DNA of 64,000 nucleotides from Methanobrevibacter thaueri (GCF_003111625.1 NZ_MZGS01000017.1:90458-154457); one strand, 5' to 3'. Counted from the first letter of the stretch, positions 25,758 through 34,745 are shown. Made by a program: numbers and translations. Notes: generated by a model from the letters alone, not told the origin.

Positions 25758-26467
25758 TAATAGTAATGGTCACAGATATCCTTATATGTACAGAATTTGC
25801 ATAAAAACTGGGGTTTTGCATAAAAGTTTCCCTTATTTACCTCACTTCTAACAAAATAAAACGTGTCGATTGCCTCATCGATTTCACGGGAATGCAGAAA
25901 CTTGCGTTTGTTTTCCTCATCACACACATCAAGCAATCTCAAACGGCCGTTTTTGGTGAAGAACACACCAACTGTTGAAACATTCCTTTCATAGACATTC
26001 TCTACAAGAAGCTTGTAATAGCATAACTCCCGACGGTATTTGGAAAAGGAACTGGAATTGCCTGTCTTGTAGTCGATAACAATCAAATCCCCGTTTTCAT
26101 CTTCAAGAATGATGTCGCAGATACCGGAAAAGCGGTGTTCCTCATCTAGGAGGTACTCTTCCTGGCTGTAAAGCTTGTAGTCCCCATCAACGAACACTTC
26201 CTTGAAGAACAATCCAAGATTTTCGATGTGGTTGGCCAGATCATAACTCAGGTCAAGCTCATGGGCGATTTTAAACAGTTCATTGTCAATGTCGACATTG
26301 TCTAGGTCATCCCCAAACTTGTCGGCAAATTTCTCGGCTATCAAATGGACGTCGCTGCCTAGAGCCATGTATTTGTTCGGTTCGGATTCAATCTCATCGA
26401 TGTATTGGAATTTGAACTCAAGTGGACATTTCAAGTAGGTGTTGATTTTTGATTTAGATAATTTCAT
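25757..26467 (-). CDS. PD-(D/E)XK nuclease, RecB/Cas4-like with Fe-S cysteines
   Basis: This 236-residue protein has the RecB-type nuclease core: LSKSKINTYLKCPLEFKF at the start, GSDVHLIAEKF, FSGICDIILED with the motif-II Asp, and LIVIDYKTG carrying the catalytic D-x-K. Four Cys, one near residue 14 and three at the end (FLCKFCTYKDICDHYY), match the Fe-S cluster of Cas4/AddB-type nucleases. No CRISPR array or other cas gene is near, so a DNA-repair or accessory role is more likely than adaptation. It overlaps the upstream glycosyltransferase gene by 14 bases. Confidence 0.82.
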   Translation of the reverse strand: MKLSKSKINTYLKCPLEFKFQYIDEIESEPNKYMALGSDVHLIAEKFADKFGDDLDNVDIDNELFKIAHELDLSYDLANHIENLGLFFKEVFVDGDYKLYSQEEYLLDEEHRFSGICDIILEDENGDLIVIDYKTGNSSSFSKYRRELCYYKLLVENVYERNVSTVGVFFTKNGRLRLLDVCDEENKRKFLHSREIDEAIDTFYFVRSEVNKGNFYAKPQFLCKFCTYKDICDHYY

Positions 26468-27488
26468 AAATTTTATTCCTTACTTTTTGTAGTTTGCTTT
26501 CTTTGTTGAAACTGTCAACGCATTTTTCAAAGCGTGTGGCATTTTTTGATTTGATTGCACAGTTGAACATGTGCCTGTATTCATCTTTCAGATTATTTGC
26601 AAAAAAGTCATCGCTTTCCCACTTGTCCTTATTTTTGAGATACTCATATTTGATCCTTTCAAAGAATTCCTCCTTTTGGGAGGGGTCGGCCTGTTTGAAT
26701 ATGTTGTAGATATTGTGGAATATCCTGTAGTAGAGCGCTCCCTTATGTTTAGGATGATTGAACTGGGAGCAAAGGTCAAGCAGCAGGTTGGTGATTTCAA
26801 TTGTGTCAAGCGATTTTACCGTTAGATGCGTTGATGTCGAATCCGGTCTTTGGCGGCGGTTGTATAGGAACTCATCATAAAAGAGGATTCTATCGGCTTT
26901 AAATATTGCATGTGTGAAGAAAACATTGTCTTCAAACAAAAGCCCTTCTGGAAATCTAATTTCCTCAATGAATTCTCTCTTAAAGATATTTCCAGGGCTA
27001 CACACGCACAAATCAAGTGCCATATCTCTGACATCATCATAATTGAATGCATCTTCACCAACACGGTCTTTTAAGTAGGGCATGGTGTAGTATTCGTCGT
27101 TTATCCTTTCGCCTGTCTCCCCATTGAAGTTGCTTATCTTGAATATGATGAAATCGGCATTCTTTTCAATGTTCAAATCGTACAGCCTTTCAAGTGCGTC
27201 CAACTCAAGGGTGTCGTCACCGTCAATAAAATAGACATATTCTCCCTTGGCATATTCAAGGGCGGTGTTTCGCGCATTTCCTATTCCCTTGTTTTCCTGT
27301 GAGATGATTTTCACTCTTGAATCTTTGCTTTCATACTCCTTTAGAATATCAAGAGAACCGTCGGTTGACCCGTCATTGACGCATATTATTTCAATGTCTT
27401 CAAGGCTTTGATTGACAATGCTGTCTAGACATTCACTCAAATAGTCTTCAATATTGTAAACTGGAATAACGACGGATATTTTCATCAT
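26454..27488 (-). CDS. Family 2 glycosyltransferase
   Basis: A 344-residue GT-A fold glycosyltransferase: ISVVIPVYNIEDYLSECLDSI at the N-terminus, VNDGSTDGSLDIL, GNARNTALEYAKGEYVYFIDGDDTL with the DxD-type motif, and FEDNVFFTHAIF further on. It transfers a sugar from a nucleotide-activated donor, probably to a surface glycan or lipid. ATG at 27488 or 27485 is preferred, with AGGTG just upstream; an in-frame ATG at 27521 would add 11 atypical residues. It is co-transcribed with the nuclease gene. Confidence 0.85.
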   Translation of the reverse strand: MMKISVVIPVYNIEDYLSECLDSIVNQSLEDIEIICVNDGSTDGSLDILKEYESKDSRVKIISQENKGIGNARNTALEYAKGEYVYFIDGDDTLELDALERLYDLNIEKNADFIIFKISNFNGETGERINDEYYTMPYLKDRVGEDAFNYDDVRDMALDLCVCSPGNIFKREFIEEIRFPEGLLFEDNVFFTHAIFKADRILFYDEFLYNRRQRPDSTSTHLTVKSLDTIEITNLLLDLCSQFNHPKHKGALYYRIFHNIYNIFKQADPSQKEEFFERIKYEYLKNKDKWESDDFFANNLKDEYRHMFNCAIKSKNATRFEKCVDSFNKESKLQKVRNKIYEII

Positions 27489-27584
27489 AAAACACCTAAT
27501 CTGTAAAGGATAGTATAACAATAATTTATTTAATGTTTAATGTATATATTATTAATTACAATTAATTTTGTGGAGAGTAGTTAA

Positions 27585-28127
27585 ATGAAAATCATAGCAC
27601 TTCAAGCAAGTCCACGTAAAGGTGGAAATTGTGACGTATTAATGGATGAAATGATAAAAGGAATTGAAGAAAACGGCGGGGAAGTAGTCAAATACTACCT
27701 TGAAGATAAGGAAATCGCACCATGTAAAGCATGCATGTACTGTGCTGAACACCCTGAATGCGTAAGGGCAGACGACGGTAACGAAATCATCGACGCATTG
27801 GTTGACGCTGATGGAGTAATCTTTTCAACTCCAATCTATTACGGACAAATGTCCGCTCAAGGTAAATTAATCATAGACAGGTTCTATGCAATCGGCCAAA
27901 ACCCCGATAAGAGCTTATCCGGTAAAGCGGCATTAATCTTCACTGAAAACCAACCTGAAGGGACTTACGAACAATACATTGAATTAACCAAATTCTCACC
28001 ATTCACTTTCATGGGATATGAAGTGCTTGGACATGTGGATGCGGGCAGTGCAGGTCCTGCAGGTATTGTTGCAGAAGAGCAAGAAGACAAACTAAAAGAA
28101 GCTTATGAATTAGGTTTAAAATTCTAA
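27585..28127 (+). CDS. Iron-sulfur flavoprotein (Isf-like NADPH-dependent FMN reductase)
   Basis: A 180-residue flavodoxin-like protein. FMN phosphate binding is by QASPRKGGNC (residues 7-16). The compact cysteine motif C47-x2-C50-x2-C53-x5-C59 would hold a 4Fe-4S cluster as in archaeal Isf, and STPIYYGQMSAQGKLIIDR is the second flavin loop. In methanogens Isf is linked to reducing oxygen or peroxide with ferredoxin electrons. A ferredoxin gene follows 36 bases later, which fits an electron-transfer pair. Confidence 0.88.
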   Translation: MKIIALQASPRKGGNCDVLMDEMIKGIEENGGEVVKYYLEDKEIAPCKACMYCAEHPECVRADDGNEIIDALVDADGVIFSTPIYYGQMSAQGKLIIDRFYAIGQNPDKSLSGKAALIFTENQPEGTYEQYIELTKFSPFTFMGYEVLGHVDAGSAGPAGIVAEEQEDKLKEAYELGLKF

Positions 28128-28163
28128 ACCTATTCATTACTATTTTTTTAAATTAAAGATAAT

Positions 28164-28403
28164 ATGGGTCTAGGTTCACTTTTCAGAAGGGGTAAAAAGG
28201 AAAGCAAGGAAGAGGTTGTGGAGCAATGCCACATTGACATCAACACTGACGAGTGCGGAGGATGTGAGAAATGTGCTATTGCATGTCCAAACAATGTCCT
28301 GCAGATAATCGATGATGCATGTTCCGTAAGGGATGCGCAGGTCTGCAAAACATGCAGGGTTTGCGTTGCGATTTGTCCCAACGACTGCATTACAGTTAAC
28401 TGA
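28164..28403 (+). CDS. Two-cluster 4Fe-4S ferredoxin
   Basis: This 79-residue protein has two C-x2-C-x2-C-x3-C-P motifs (CGGCEKCAIACP and CKTCRVCVAICP), each binding a 4Fe-4S cluster, after a short basic N-terminus (LFRRGKKESK). It is a likely electron donor to the Isf-like flavoprotein upstream. Its last 8 bases overlap the end of the convergent NAD kinase gene. Confidence 0.9.
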   Translation: MGLGSLFRRGKKESKEEVVEQCHIDINTDECGGCEKCAIACPNNVLQIIDDACSVRDAQVCKTCRVCVAICPNDCITVN

Positions 28404-29178
28404 TGTTTTCACGGATAGTGTCGATGAAGCTTCTATCCTCTAATTTAATTATTTTTGTTACCTTGTCTGACTTTCTGACTTTAATGGTGTCTCCGTTGAA
28501 CACCTCTATTTCCTGTCCGTCATACAGCACGTAACACTGGGTGTTTCTTCTAATTTCGGTTATTTTCAGTTCCACTTCGGAATTGTCGGAAATGATTATG
28601 CTCCTGTTGATGATTGTGTGTGGAGCTATTGGTGTAAGAGTTATTATCTCGGCGGTAGGATCGACAATAGGGCCGCTGCATGAGAGGTTGTATGCGGTTG
28701 AGCCTGTTGGTGTGCATACAAGGATTCCGTCGGCGGTGTATGAGTTGATCACTTTTCCATTGATTATCGCATCGAATCTGACAACCCCGAATATGTTCTT
28801 TGAGATTGCTATCTCGTTCAGCGATTCAGGTATCCCAATCACCTCGCCGGTTGTCCTGATTATTTCACCTTCAAGCATCATCCTGTCCTCGATGTAAAAG
28901 TTGTCATTAATGATGTCTTTCAAGGCCTTTTCAACATCCTGCGGATTGATTTCGGTAAGATAACCTAATGTTCCGGTGTTGATTCCTAGTATTGGCTTTT
29001 GTGATGATAGTCTAGCGGTTTTCAGAAATGTTCCGTCCCCTCCAATGGAAAAAAGGATATCACATTCATGGACATCACTTGCTATTTCAATCTTAAGGCT
29101 TTCAGCCAGCTTGATAATCTGCTCTTTTGTCTGAACTGATTTCTGATTCTCGCTGTCAAGATTAATGAAGATTTTCAT
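28396..29178 (-). CDS. nadK: NAD kinase
   Basis: A 260-residue enzyme that phosphorylates NAD to NADP. GGDGT at residues 46-50, the NTGTLGYLTEI segment and the TPTGSTAYNLSCSGPIV loop are the diagnostic motifs. It is a stand-alone kinase, not fused to an inositol-phosphatase domain as in some methanogens. It is the only NADP-forming gene in the window and may supply cofactor to npdG-type enzymes. The start ATG 29178 has no strong ribosome-binding site. Confidence 0.93.
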   Translation of the reverse strand: MKIFINLDSENQKSVQTKEQIIKLAESLKIEIASDVHECDILFSIGGDGTFLKTARLSSQKPILGINTGTLGYLTEINPQDVEKALKDIINDNFYIEDRMMLEGEIIRTTGEVIGIPESLNEIAISKNIFGVVRFDAIINGKVINSYTADGILVCTPTGSTAYNLSCSGPIVDPTAEIITLTPIAPHTIINRSIIISDNSEVELKITEIRRNTQCYVLYDGQEIEVFNGDTIKVRKSDKVTKIIKLEDRSFIDTIRENIS

Positions 29179-29349
29179 AATGATAATTAGATGTTAATTT
29201 CTAATAAATTTTTACATTAATAATTAATAAAAAGAGCTGTGATTATTATAGGGGTTGCCAAAATCAAATTAATATATTCAATCAAATCTTTAAGATTATG
29301 GTATTAAAAAAGAAAAAAAGAAAATATGAATTTAGTCATCTACACTAAA

Positions 29350-29646
29350 TCATAATTTTACTTCATCGGCATTTAAAACTTGAATTTCCATATTTTCAAC
29401 AAAGTCTGCGCTTTCGCCACCAAAATTTTGGAAGTGAGGTGAAGCCATATGTTTTTGCAAAGCTTCAGGAGATTCCCATTTTTCAACAAAAGTCAAGGTG
29501 TCGTCATCTGTTGATTGTAATAATTGGTAGTCAATATTACCTTCTTCAGATAAAGTGGTTTCAATTAACTCTTGTGAAATTTCGACAATGGTATCCCTAC
29601 AACCTTTTTTTGGTGTAATTTTTGCTAAAACAACAATGAAACTCAT
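29350..29646 (-). CDS. Antibiotic biosynthesis monooxygenase (ABM/YgiN-like) domain protein
   Basis: A 98-residue single ABM domain: FIVVLAKITPKKG, NIDYQLLQSTDDDTLTFVEKWESPEALQKHMASPHFQNF and a final strand. Such dimeric ferredoxin-like proteins include quinol monooxygenases and haem-degrading enzymes. With no respiratory quinones expected in this organism, the substrate is unclear; redox or small-molecule scavenging is possible. The gene is monocistronic and divergent from the IscU-like gene. Confidence 0.85.
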   Translation of the reverse strand: MSFIVVLAKITPKKGCRDTIVEISQELIETTLSEEGNIDYQLLQSTDDDTLTFVEKWESPEALQKHMASPHFQNFGGESADFVENMEIQVLNADEVKL

Positions 29647-29803
29647 TGATAATCACCAATTAATTATATTTTTTTCATGTTACTTAAATAATTAGTAAAA
29701 AAAGTAAGATATTTATTACATTTTTGAACAGTGATTTTTTCATAAAATACATTAATTAAAAAACAAATATATTTATTCAGTAAAAAAATTTTGGAGAAAG
29801 AAG

Positions 29804-30496
29804 ATGATATATTCAACAGAAGTAGAAAATATGTGTCCTGTTCGCAAAGGTGCAAATCATGACCCTGCTCCAATACCTGAAGAGGGTAAATGGGTTAAAG
29901 CAAAACAAATCGGAGACATTTCCGGTTTCACTCATGGAATTGGATGGTGTGCACCACAGCAAGGATGCTGCAAATTAACATTAAACGTTAAAGAAGGCAT
30001 TATTGAAGAGGCATTGGTGGAAACATTGGGTTGTTCTGGAATGACCCACTCAGCCGCTATGGCCGGTGAAATACTTGTCGGAAAAACAATCCTTGAAGCA
30101 TTGAACACCGACCTTGTATGCGATGCAATAAACACAGCAATGCGCGAACTGTTCCTACAGATTGTTTACGGAAGAACCCAATCCGCATTTTCAGAAGGCG
30201 GCCTTCAGATTGGTGCCGGACTTGAGGATTTGGGAAAAGGTCACAGAAGCCAAGTTGGAACAATCTACTCAACAAAGGAAAAAGGTCCGAGATATCTGGA
30301 ACTCACTGAAGGATATATCACTGAAATTGGCCTTGATGAGGATAATGAAATCATAGGTTACAAGTACATCAACCTGGGAGTAATGTTGGATGCCATCAAA
30401 GATGGTGTTGACCCATTGGAAGCAATTGAAAAGGCAACAGGTCAATACGGAAGATTTGATGATGCAGTTAAAAAAATAGATCCAAGGAGTGAATGA
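29804..30496 (+). CDS. IscU/NifU-like iron-sulfur scaffold-type protein
   Basis: A 230-residue protein with cysteines in the pattern seen in IscU-like scaffolds: GWCAPQQGCCKL and ETLGCSGMTHSAAMAGE, the latter resembling the IscU loop containing its second cluster Cys. The N-terminus has one more Cys (NMCPVRKGANHD). GGAG lies 8 bases upstream of ATG 29804. It overlaps the start of the GGGtGRT gene, and the pair probably acts together. Exact function is not established; the scaffold role is inference from the Cys loops. Confidence 0.7.
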   Translation: MIYSTEVENMCPVRKGANHDPAPIPEEGKWVKAKQIGDISGFTHGIGWCAPQQGCCKLTLNVKEGIIEEALVETLGCSGMTHSAAMAGEILVGKTILEALNTDLVCDAINTAMRELFLQIVYGRTQSAFSEGGLQIGAGLEDLGKGHRSQVGTIYSTKEKGPRYLELTEGYITEIGLDEDNEIIGYKYINLGVMLDAIKDGVDPLEAIEKATGQYGRFDDAVKKIDPRSE

Positions 30497-30498
30497 AT

Positions 30499-31497
30499 AT
30501 GAGTTTATTTGAAAGTTATGAAAGAAGAATCGACCAGATCACTCCAGTCCTTGAAAAATATGACATCAAAGACCTTGAAGAGGCAAAACAAATATGTCTC
30601 GATAAAGGATTTGACCCATACGAAATTGTTAAGGGCGTACAGCCAATCTGCTTTGAAAATGCATGCTGGGCATATACCTTAGGTGCAGCAATAGCAATTA
30701 AACAGGGATGCACAAAGGCTTCCGATGCCGCAAAGGCTATAGGTGAAGGGCTACAGGCATTCTGTATTCCTGGAAGTGTTGCAGATGACAGGCAAGTTGG
30801 TTTAGGACATGGTAACCTTGCATCAATGTTATTGAGTGATGAAAGTGAATGTTTCGCATTCCTTGCAGGTCACGAAAGTTTTGCAGCCGCTGAAGGAGCT
30901 ATCGGAATCGCAAACTCCGCAAATGAAGTTCGTGAAAAACCATTAAGAGTAATATTGAACGGACTCGGAAAGGATGCTGCATTAATCATTTCAAGAATCA
31001 ACGGATTCACTCATGTTGAAACTGAATTTGACTACTTCACAGGTGAAGTGAAAGTAGTTAAGGAAAAGGCATATTCAGATGGTGAAAGGGCGAAGGTCAG
31101 ATGTTATGGTGCCGATGATGTGCGTGAAGGTGTGGCAATCATGCATTTGGAAGGTGTTGACGTATCAATTACCGGTAACTCAACCAATCCTACACGTTTC
31201 CAACATCCTGTAGCTGGAACATATAAGAAAGAATGTATCTTGCAAGGCAAGAAATACTTCTCCGTAGCTTCAGGTGGAGGAACAGGAAGAACCCTGCACC
31301 CTGATAACATGGCAGCGGGTCCGGCATCCTATGGTATGACCGATACCTTAGGCCGTATGCACTCAGACGCTCAATTTGCAGGATCATCATCCGTACCTGC
31401 CCATGTGGAAATGATGGGATTGATTGGTATGGGTAACAATCCTATGGTTGGAGCTAGCGTGGCTGTCGCTGTAGCTGTTGAAAAAGCAATGAAATAG
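30499..31497 (+). CDS. GGGtGRT family protein
   Basis: A 332-residue protein carrying the name-giving motif of the GGGtGRT family, VASGGGTGRTLHPDNMAAG, with a GMTDTLGRMHSDAQFAG extension. An N-terminal helix is followed by KGVQPICFENACWAYTLGAAIA. No catalytic activity is known for the family. ATG at 30499 is chosen because AAGGAG at 30484-30489 is then nine bases away; ATG 30493 overlaps the preceding TGA. It is translationally coupled to the IscU-like partner and ends in a strong terminator. Confidence 0.88.
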   Translation: MSLFESYERRIDQITPVLEKYDIKDLEEAKQICLDKGFDPYEIVKGVQPICFENACWAYTLGAAIAIKQGCTKASDAAKAIGEGLQAFCIPGSVADDRQVGLGHGNLASMLLSDESECFAFLAGHESFAAAEGAIGIANSANEVREKPLRVILNGLGKDAALIISRINGFTHVETEFDYFTGEVKVVKEKAYSDGERAKVRCYGADDVREGVAIMHLEGVDVSITGNSTNPTRFQHPVAGTYKKECILQGKKYFSVASGGGTGRTLHPDNMAAGPASYGMTDTLGRMHSDAQFAGSSSVPAHVEMMGLIGMGNNPMVGASVAVAVAVEKAMK

Positions 31498-31530
31498 TGA
31501 AATAATCATATTTCACTTAATTATTTTTTT
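31496..31530 (+). terminator. Terminator after the GGGtGRT gene
   Basis: AGTGAAATA (31496-31504) and TATTTCACT (31509-31517) form a perfect nine-base stem with an ATCA loop, followed by a run of T at 31524-31531. It begins at the end of the stop codon of the GGGtGRT gene. Confidence 0.7.
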
Positions 31531-31544
31531 TAGGAAGAATTTTC

Positions 31545-31961
31545 ATGTCAACAATGTGGGGATTAACAGTAAGGGGAATTTGCGAACATGACGGCAAATT
31601 TCTGCTTTTGAAGGTCCGCTCCAAATCTGCTCATGATGCAGGCAAATGGGAAATTCCAGGTGGAAAGGTTAAGAAATGCGAGTTTTTCGATAATGCCTTG
31701 AAAAGGGAATACCTTGAGGAAACAGGTTTGGAAATAGATATCGTTTCATTATACAATGTAGTTAGAAATGACTATACCGCATGCAAAACATCCGAAGAGG
31801 TAAAATCAATTCAATTGATCATGAAGGTCACTTGCGAGAGCGAAGATGTCAAAATAAGTGAAGAGCATGATGAATTCGGATGGTTTAGCCAGGAAGAAGT
31901 TGATGCAATGATTGATGAAGGCCTATTGACACCGCCTGCAGCCAATGCATTTAAAAAATAA
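31545..31961 (+). CDS. Nudix hydrolase
   Basis: A 138-residue single-domain protein with a full Nudix box: G-x5-E-x7-R-E-x2-E-E-x-G, seen as GGKVKKCEFF...REYLEETGL. It resembles MutT-like nucleotide-sugar or oxidised-nucleotide hydrolases by length and the N-terminal VRGICEHDGKFLLLKVR strand. Substrate unknown. It ends at a bidirectional terminator shared with the convergent V4R regulator. Confidence 0.87.
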   Translation: MSTMWGLTVRGICEHDGKFLLLKVRSKSAHDAGKWEIPGGKVKKCEFFDNALKREYLEETGLEIDIVSLYNVVRNDYTACKTSEEVKSIQLIMKVTCESEDVKISEEHDEFGWFSQEEVDAMIDEGLLTPPAANAFKK

Positions 31962-31965
31962 GAAA

Positions 31966-31999
31966 AATAAAATAGTAAAAACTATTTTATTCTTTTTTT
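31966..31999. terminator. Bidirectional terminator between Nudix and V4R genes
   Basis: AATAAAATAGT (31966-31976) and ACTATTTTATT (31981-31991) form a perfect 11-bp stem with an AAAA loop and a T-tract at 31993-31999. It lies between the convergent ends at 31961 and 32008. Confidence 0.65.
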
Positions 32000-32007
32000 G
32001 AAGATTA

Positions 32008-32775
32008 TTACGGTTGAAGTTGATAGACGCATTTTCCATCGCCCATTGAGTAACACATAATCTCATCGATGTTCAAGTCAAAATTGAAATACATGTTGAA
32101 TAGCTTTTCCAGCATTCCCTTTTCAAGATAACAGCTTGGTTTTCCAATTATCGCTGAGTCTTTTGATTCAAAACAGTCTGTACATGTTATTTCAATATTA
32201 TTGTTAATGTTGAAGGTTAATTCTCCCAGATTGTTTTTAAGCCAGTATTTTGAAATGTTTTTGGTGAATGTATCTAAATCGTCATCCTTAAGTTGGCTGA
32301 ATAGGTATTCCCCAATATGGTTGCCGATTTTTTGAAGTACGGGGGATATGTCCATTCCAAATTCAAGCAATAATGATTTGCAGGTGTGTGTTAAGAGAAT
32401 TATGTATTCCACATCGCCTTTTTCAATGAATTCATCGATTAATGATTTGGTTTGGTCTTTTTTTAGGGTTTTTGTGTTGTTGGTATTTATTGATCCTAGA
32501 AAATCGGAGTTTAAATAGAAAATCTTTTTTCTATTGTCTGTTAGGTCGGCCTTGTAGTTTACTATGCCTTCCTTTCTTAAATCCCTTAAATGCATGGAGA
32601 TACTTGCCTTTGATTTCTTTGTGTTTTCCACAATGTCTTCGAAATTCATTTCGCCGTGTCTTAACAACTCTAGAATCTCATATTTCATTGGACTTTTTAT
32701 TATGTCTATATTTACCATTGGTGAATTTGTTTTGTTTTCATTTAAGATTATTTGTATTGGGTTTGAGGTAGTCAT
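32008..32775 (-). CDS. HTH transcriptional regulator with C-terminal V4R domain
   Basis: A 255-residue protein. The N-terminal winged helix (PMKYEILELLRHGEMNFEDIV, KSKASISMHLRDLRKEGIV) is followed by a V4R (4-vinyl reductase) domain holding PSCYLEKGMLEKLF and ending with CYSMGDGKCVYQL. V4R domains bind small ligands such as hydrocarbons and are found in regulators and in methanogenesis-related proteins. ATG 32775 has an excellent AAGGAGG ribosome-binding site 7 bases upstream; the longer frame to 32814 adds 13 unlikely residues. A direct repeat TAATCTTAAT lies at 32885 and 32931 in the upstream region. Confidence 0.82.
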   Translation of the reverse strand: MTTSNPIQIILNENKTNSPMVNIDIIKSPMKYEILELLRHGEMNFEDIVENTKKSKASISMHLRDLRKEGIVNYKADLTDNRKKIFYLNSDFLGSINTNNTKTLKKDQTKSLIDEFIEKGDVEYIILLTHTCKSLLLEFGMDISPVLQKIGNHIGEYLFSQLKDDDLDTFTKNISKYWLKNNLGELTFNINNNIEITCTDCFESKDSAIIGKPSCYLEKGMLEKLFNMYFNFDLNIDEIMCYSMGDGKCVYQLQP

Positions 32776-33006
32776 AATTAGCCTCCTTGAATTAGAACTA
32801 CATTCAAAAATCACAATTGCAAGTAACTATTAAGTCTTTAATTATATATAAACCTTTGTTTTATTCTTTAAAGTTCGTTTAGATTAATCTTAATTGTTAA
32901 AATTAAAAAATACTAAAATTTTGTTAAAACTAATCTTAATCAAATAGTTCTATCAATTAATTTCATGAAACTGTCAAGGAAAATTGAGAAAAAAGAGGTG
33001 ATGGGT

Positions 33007-33804
33007 TTAATCAATATTAAGTAATTTGGCCGCATTTTCGTAAAGTATTTGTGACCTTTCGCTGTCAGTCAAATCAAGTTTGTTGAAGTACTCCATTTCA
33101 CTGACTGACTCCCACATTGGATAGTCTGTGCCCCAAAGCACCCTGTCGCTGCCATAGGTATGAATCAACTTGACGGCGGTTTCCGGTGAGAGATCATATA
33201 GGCTGGAGCATAAGTCGACATAAAGGTTAGGTGTGCCTGCCAGCTTTTCTGTTGCCTCCTCCCAAATGCTCCATCCGGCAAAATGGGCGCCAATAAAAGG
33301 AATTTCAGGGAATTCATCTAAAAACGGCTTAATCTGTTCGGGATTTGAATAGTTGTATCTGAAATCTCCGCAGTGAACAAGCATAGGGACCTTGCCGTCA
33401 CGGACCACTTCGCCTATCTTAAATGCACGCTCCTCATTCATTGCAAAGCGCTGGAAATCCGGGTGTAGCTTAACGCCTTTAAGGCCCAGTTCAATCAAGT
33501 AATCAAAATCTCCTTGAATGTCATCGCTATCTGGATGGAGGGTTCCGAAACCTGTAAACAAGTCAGGACGTTCTTTTACGGTATCTGCAATGAACTCGTT
33601 AATGGATTCTACCTGCTTTGGTGTTGTTGCAACGGAATGAATAAGATAATGTGTCACTCCAACCTTTCCGCCATCACGCAATAATCCTTCGACTGTACCG
33701 TCCAATGACATGTTCAAGTCGTAAAAGTCTCTAATTCCAAGCACTGCTTTGTTTGCGATTTTTTCCGGGTAAATGTGACAATGTGCATTTATAATTTTTT
33801 GCAT
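33007..33804 (-). CDS. Amidohydrolase family protein (ACMSD/TIM-barrel type)
   Basis: A 265-residue metal-dependent TIM-barrel hydrolase or decarboxylase of the amidohydrolase-2 family. Metal-ligand motifs are in order: NAHCH (His8, His10), KLHPDFQ, LVHCGDF, FIGAHFAG and LWGTDYPMW, the final Asp being catalytic. Length is typical. GGTGG sits 11 bases before ATG 33804. Substrate unknown. The neighbouring 216-residue hypothetical is read the same way 104 bases further upstream. Confidence 0.87.
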   Translation of the reverse strand: MQKIINAHCHIYPEKIANKAVLGIRDFYDLNMSLDGTVEGLLRDGGKVGVTHYLIHSVATTPKQVESINEFIADTVKERPDLFTGFGTLHPDSDDIQGDFDYLIELGLKGVKLHPDFQRFAMNEERAFKIGEVVRDGKVPMLVHCGDFRYNYSNPEQIKPFLDEFPEIPFIGAHFAGWSIWEEATEKLAGTPNLYVDLCSSLYDLSPETAVKLIHTYGSDRVLWGTDYPMWESVSEMEYFNKLDLTDSERSQILYENAAKLLNID

Positions 33805-33908
33805 GTAATTAAACCACCTAATAACAATCTAGTTATTAATTTTTAATTTTATCAATAATGTATTTAATTATTTGAACTGTAATATATTTTTCCACTTTTG
33901 CATGAACT

Positions 33909-34559
33909 TTAATATAAGTCTTTACCAGTATACAGATTCTCTTCAGTGTATATCCTAATCAATCTGTCAACCAAATCATCATACATCAGTCTGTGACCGA
34001 CTGCTCCTCCCTGAGCGGTTTTAACGTTGTTCAATGATTTGTCTGCAAATTCATTGGAGTTGTTGATGATGTACCACATTCCATGTGGAGTGTAGATGAA
34101 CAGTTCCCCCTCACCGTCATCGGCACCGTTCTTGTAGCTGTCACGAGGGTCGTATATCTTTGTTGAGTGAACCGCAAGCCTTGACAGGTCCTGTTCAGGG
34201 CGTGTTCCTGTCCTTTCAAACAGCAATTTCAGCCATTCATATGACTTGTCTATGAGATTTGACTTTTTGATAGGGTCTGCAAATGCCTCTTTGACCTTGT
34301 TCTGACGTTTTTCCAGGGTGTTTGTGATTCCAAGGATTTCCTCAACTTTGGCAACATCCTTTTCAAGGCATCTCCATCCTTCAGGCCTTCCTGTAACCTG
34401 AACGTTGCCCTCTACGAAATCCATTCTTTTGAATTTTCTGAAATAGGGTTTCACCTTTTCGAATTCCTCATCGGGGATTTTTTGGTTAAGGCCGTATAGG
34501 TAGCCGTATTCGTTAGCGTCATAGCATTTTGTCTCAAGCTTCAATTCTTCTTCTGCCAT
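33909..34559 (-). CDS. Conserved hypothetical protein (216 aa)
   Basis: I do not recognise this family. The protein is charged and soluble, with several aromatic-rich strands (NEYGYLYGLNQKIPDEEFEKV, GELFIYTPHGMWYIINNS) and GGAVGHRLMYDDLVDRLIRIY near the end. No Cys cluster, nucleotide-binding motif or membrane span is seen. It is divergent from malate dehydrogenase across a 186-bp AT-rich promoter region. Confidence 0.65.
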   Translation of the reverse strand: MAEEELKLETKCYDANEYGYLYGLNQKIPDEEFEKVKPYFRKFKRMDFVEGNVQVTGRPEGWRCLEKDVAKVEEILGITNTLEKRQNKVKEAFADPIKKSNLIDKSYEWLKLLFERTGTRPEQDLSRLAVHSTKIYDPRDSYKNGADDGEGELFIYTPHGMWYIINNSNEFADKSLNNVKTAQGGAVGHRLMYDDLVDRLIRIYTEENLYTGKDLY

Positions 34560-34745
34560 TTTATCAACTCTTTAATAATATATATTGTTCATGTTAAAAT
34601 ATAAAGATGTAATCTCCTTAAACAATTTAGTATATTTTGTTGTTTTATATTAATTTTATCCAATTTTTAATTAATTTTTTTGCCATTATGCTAATTATTT
34701 TTTCTTTTCGTAAGTTATTTTTATATTAAAAGCCAATATTAAACC

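Noticed and set aside
25757..26467. Calling the RecB-like nuclease Cas4
   Set aside because: The Fe-S cysteines fit Cas4, but there is no array, Cas1 or Cas2 nearby, and RecB/AddB-type nucleases share the same pattern.
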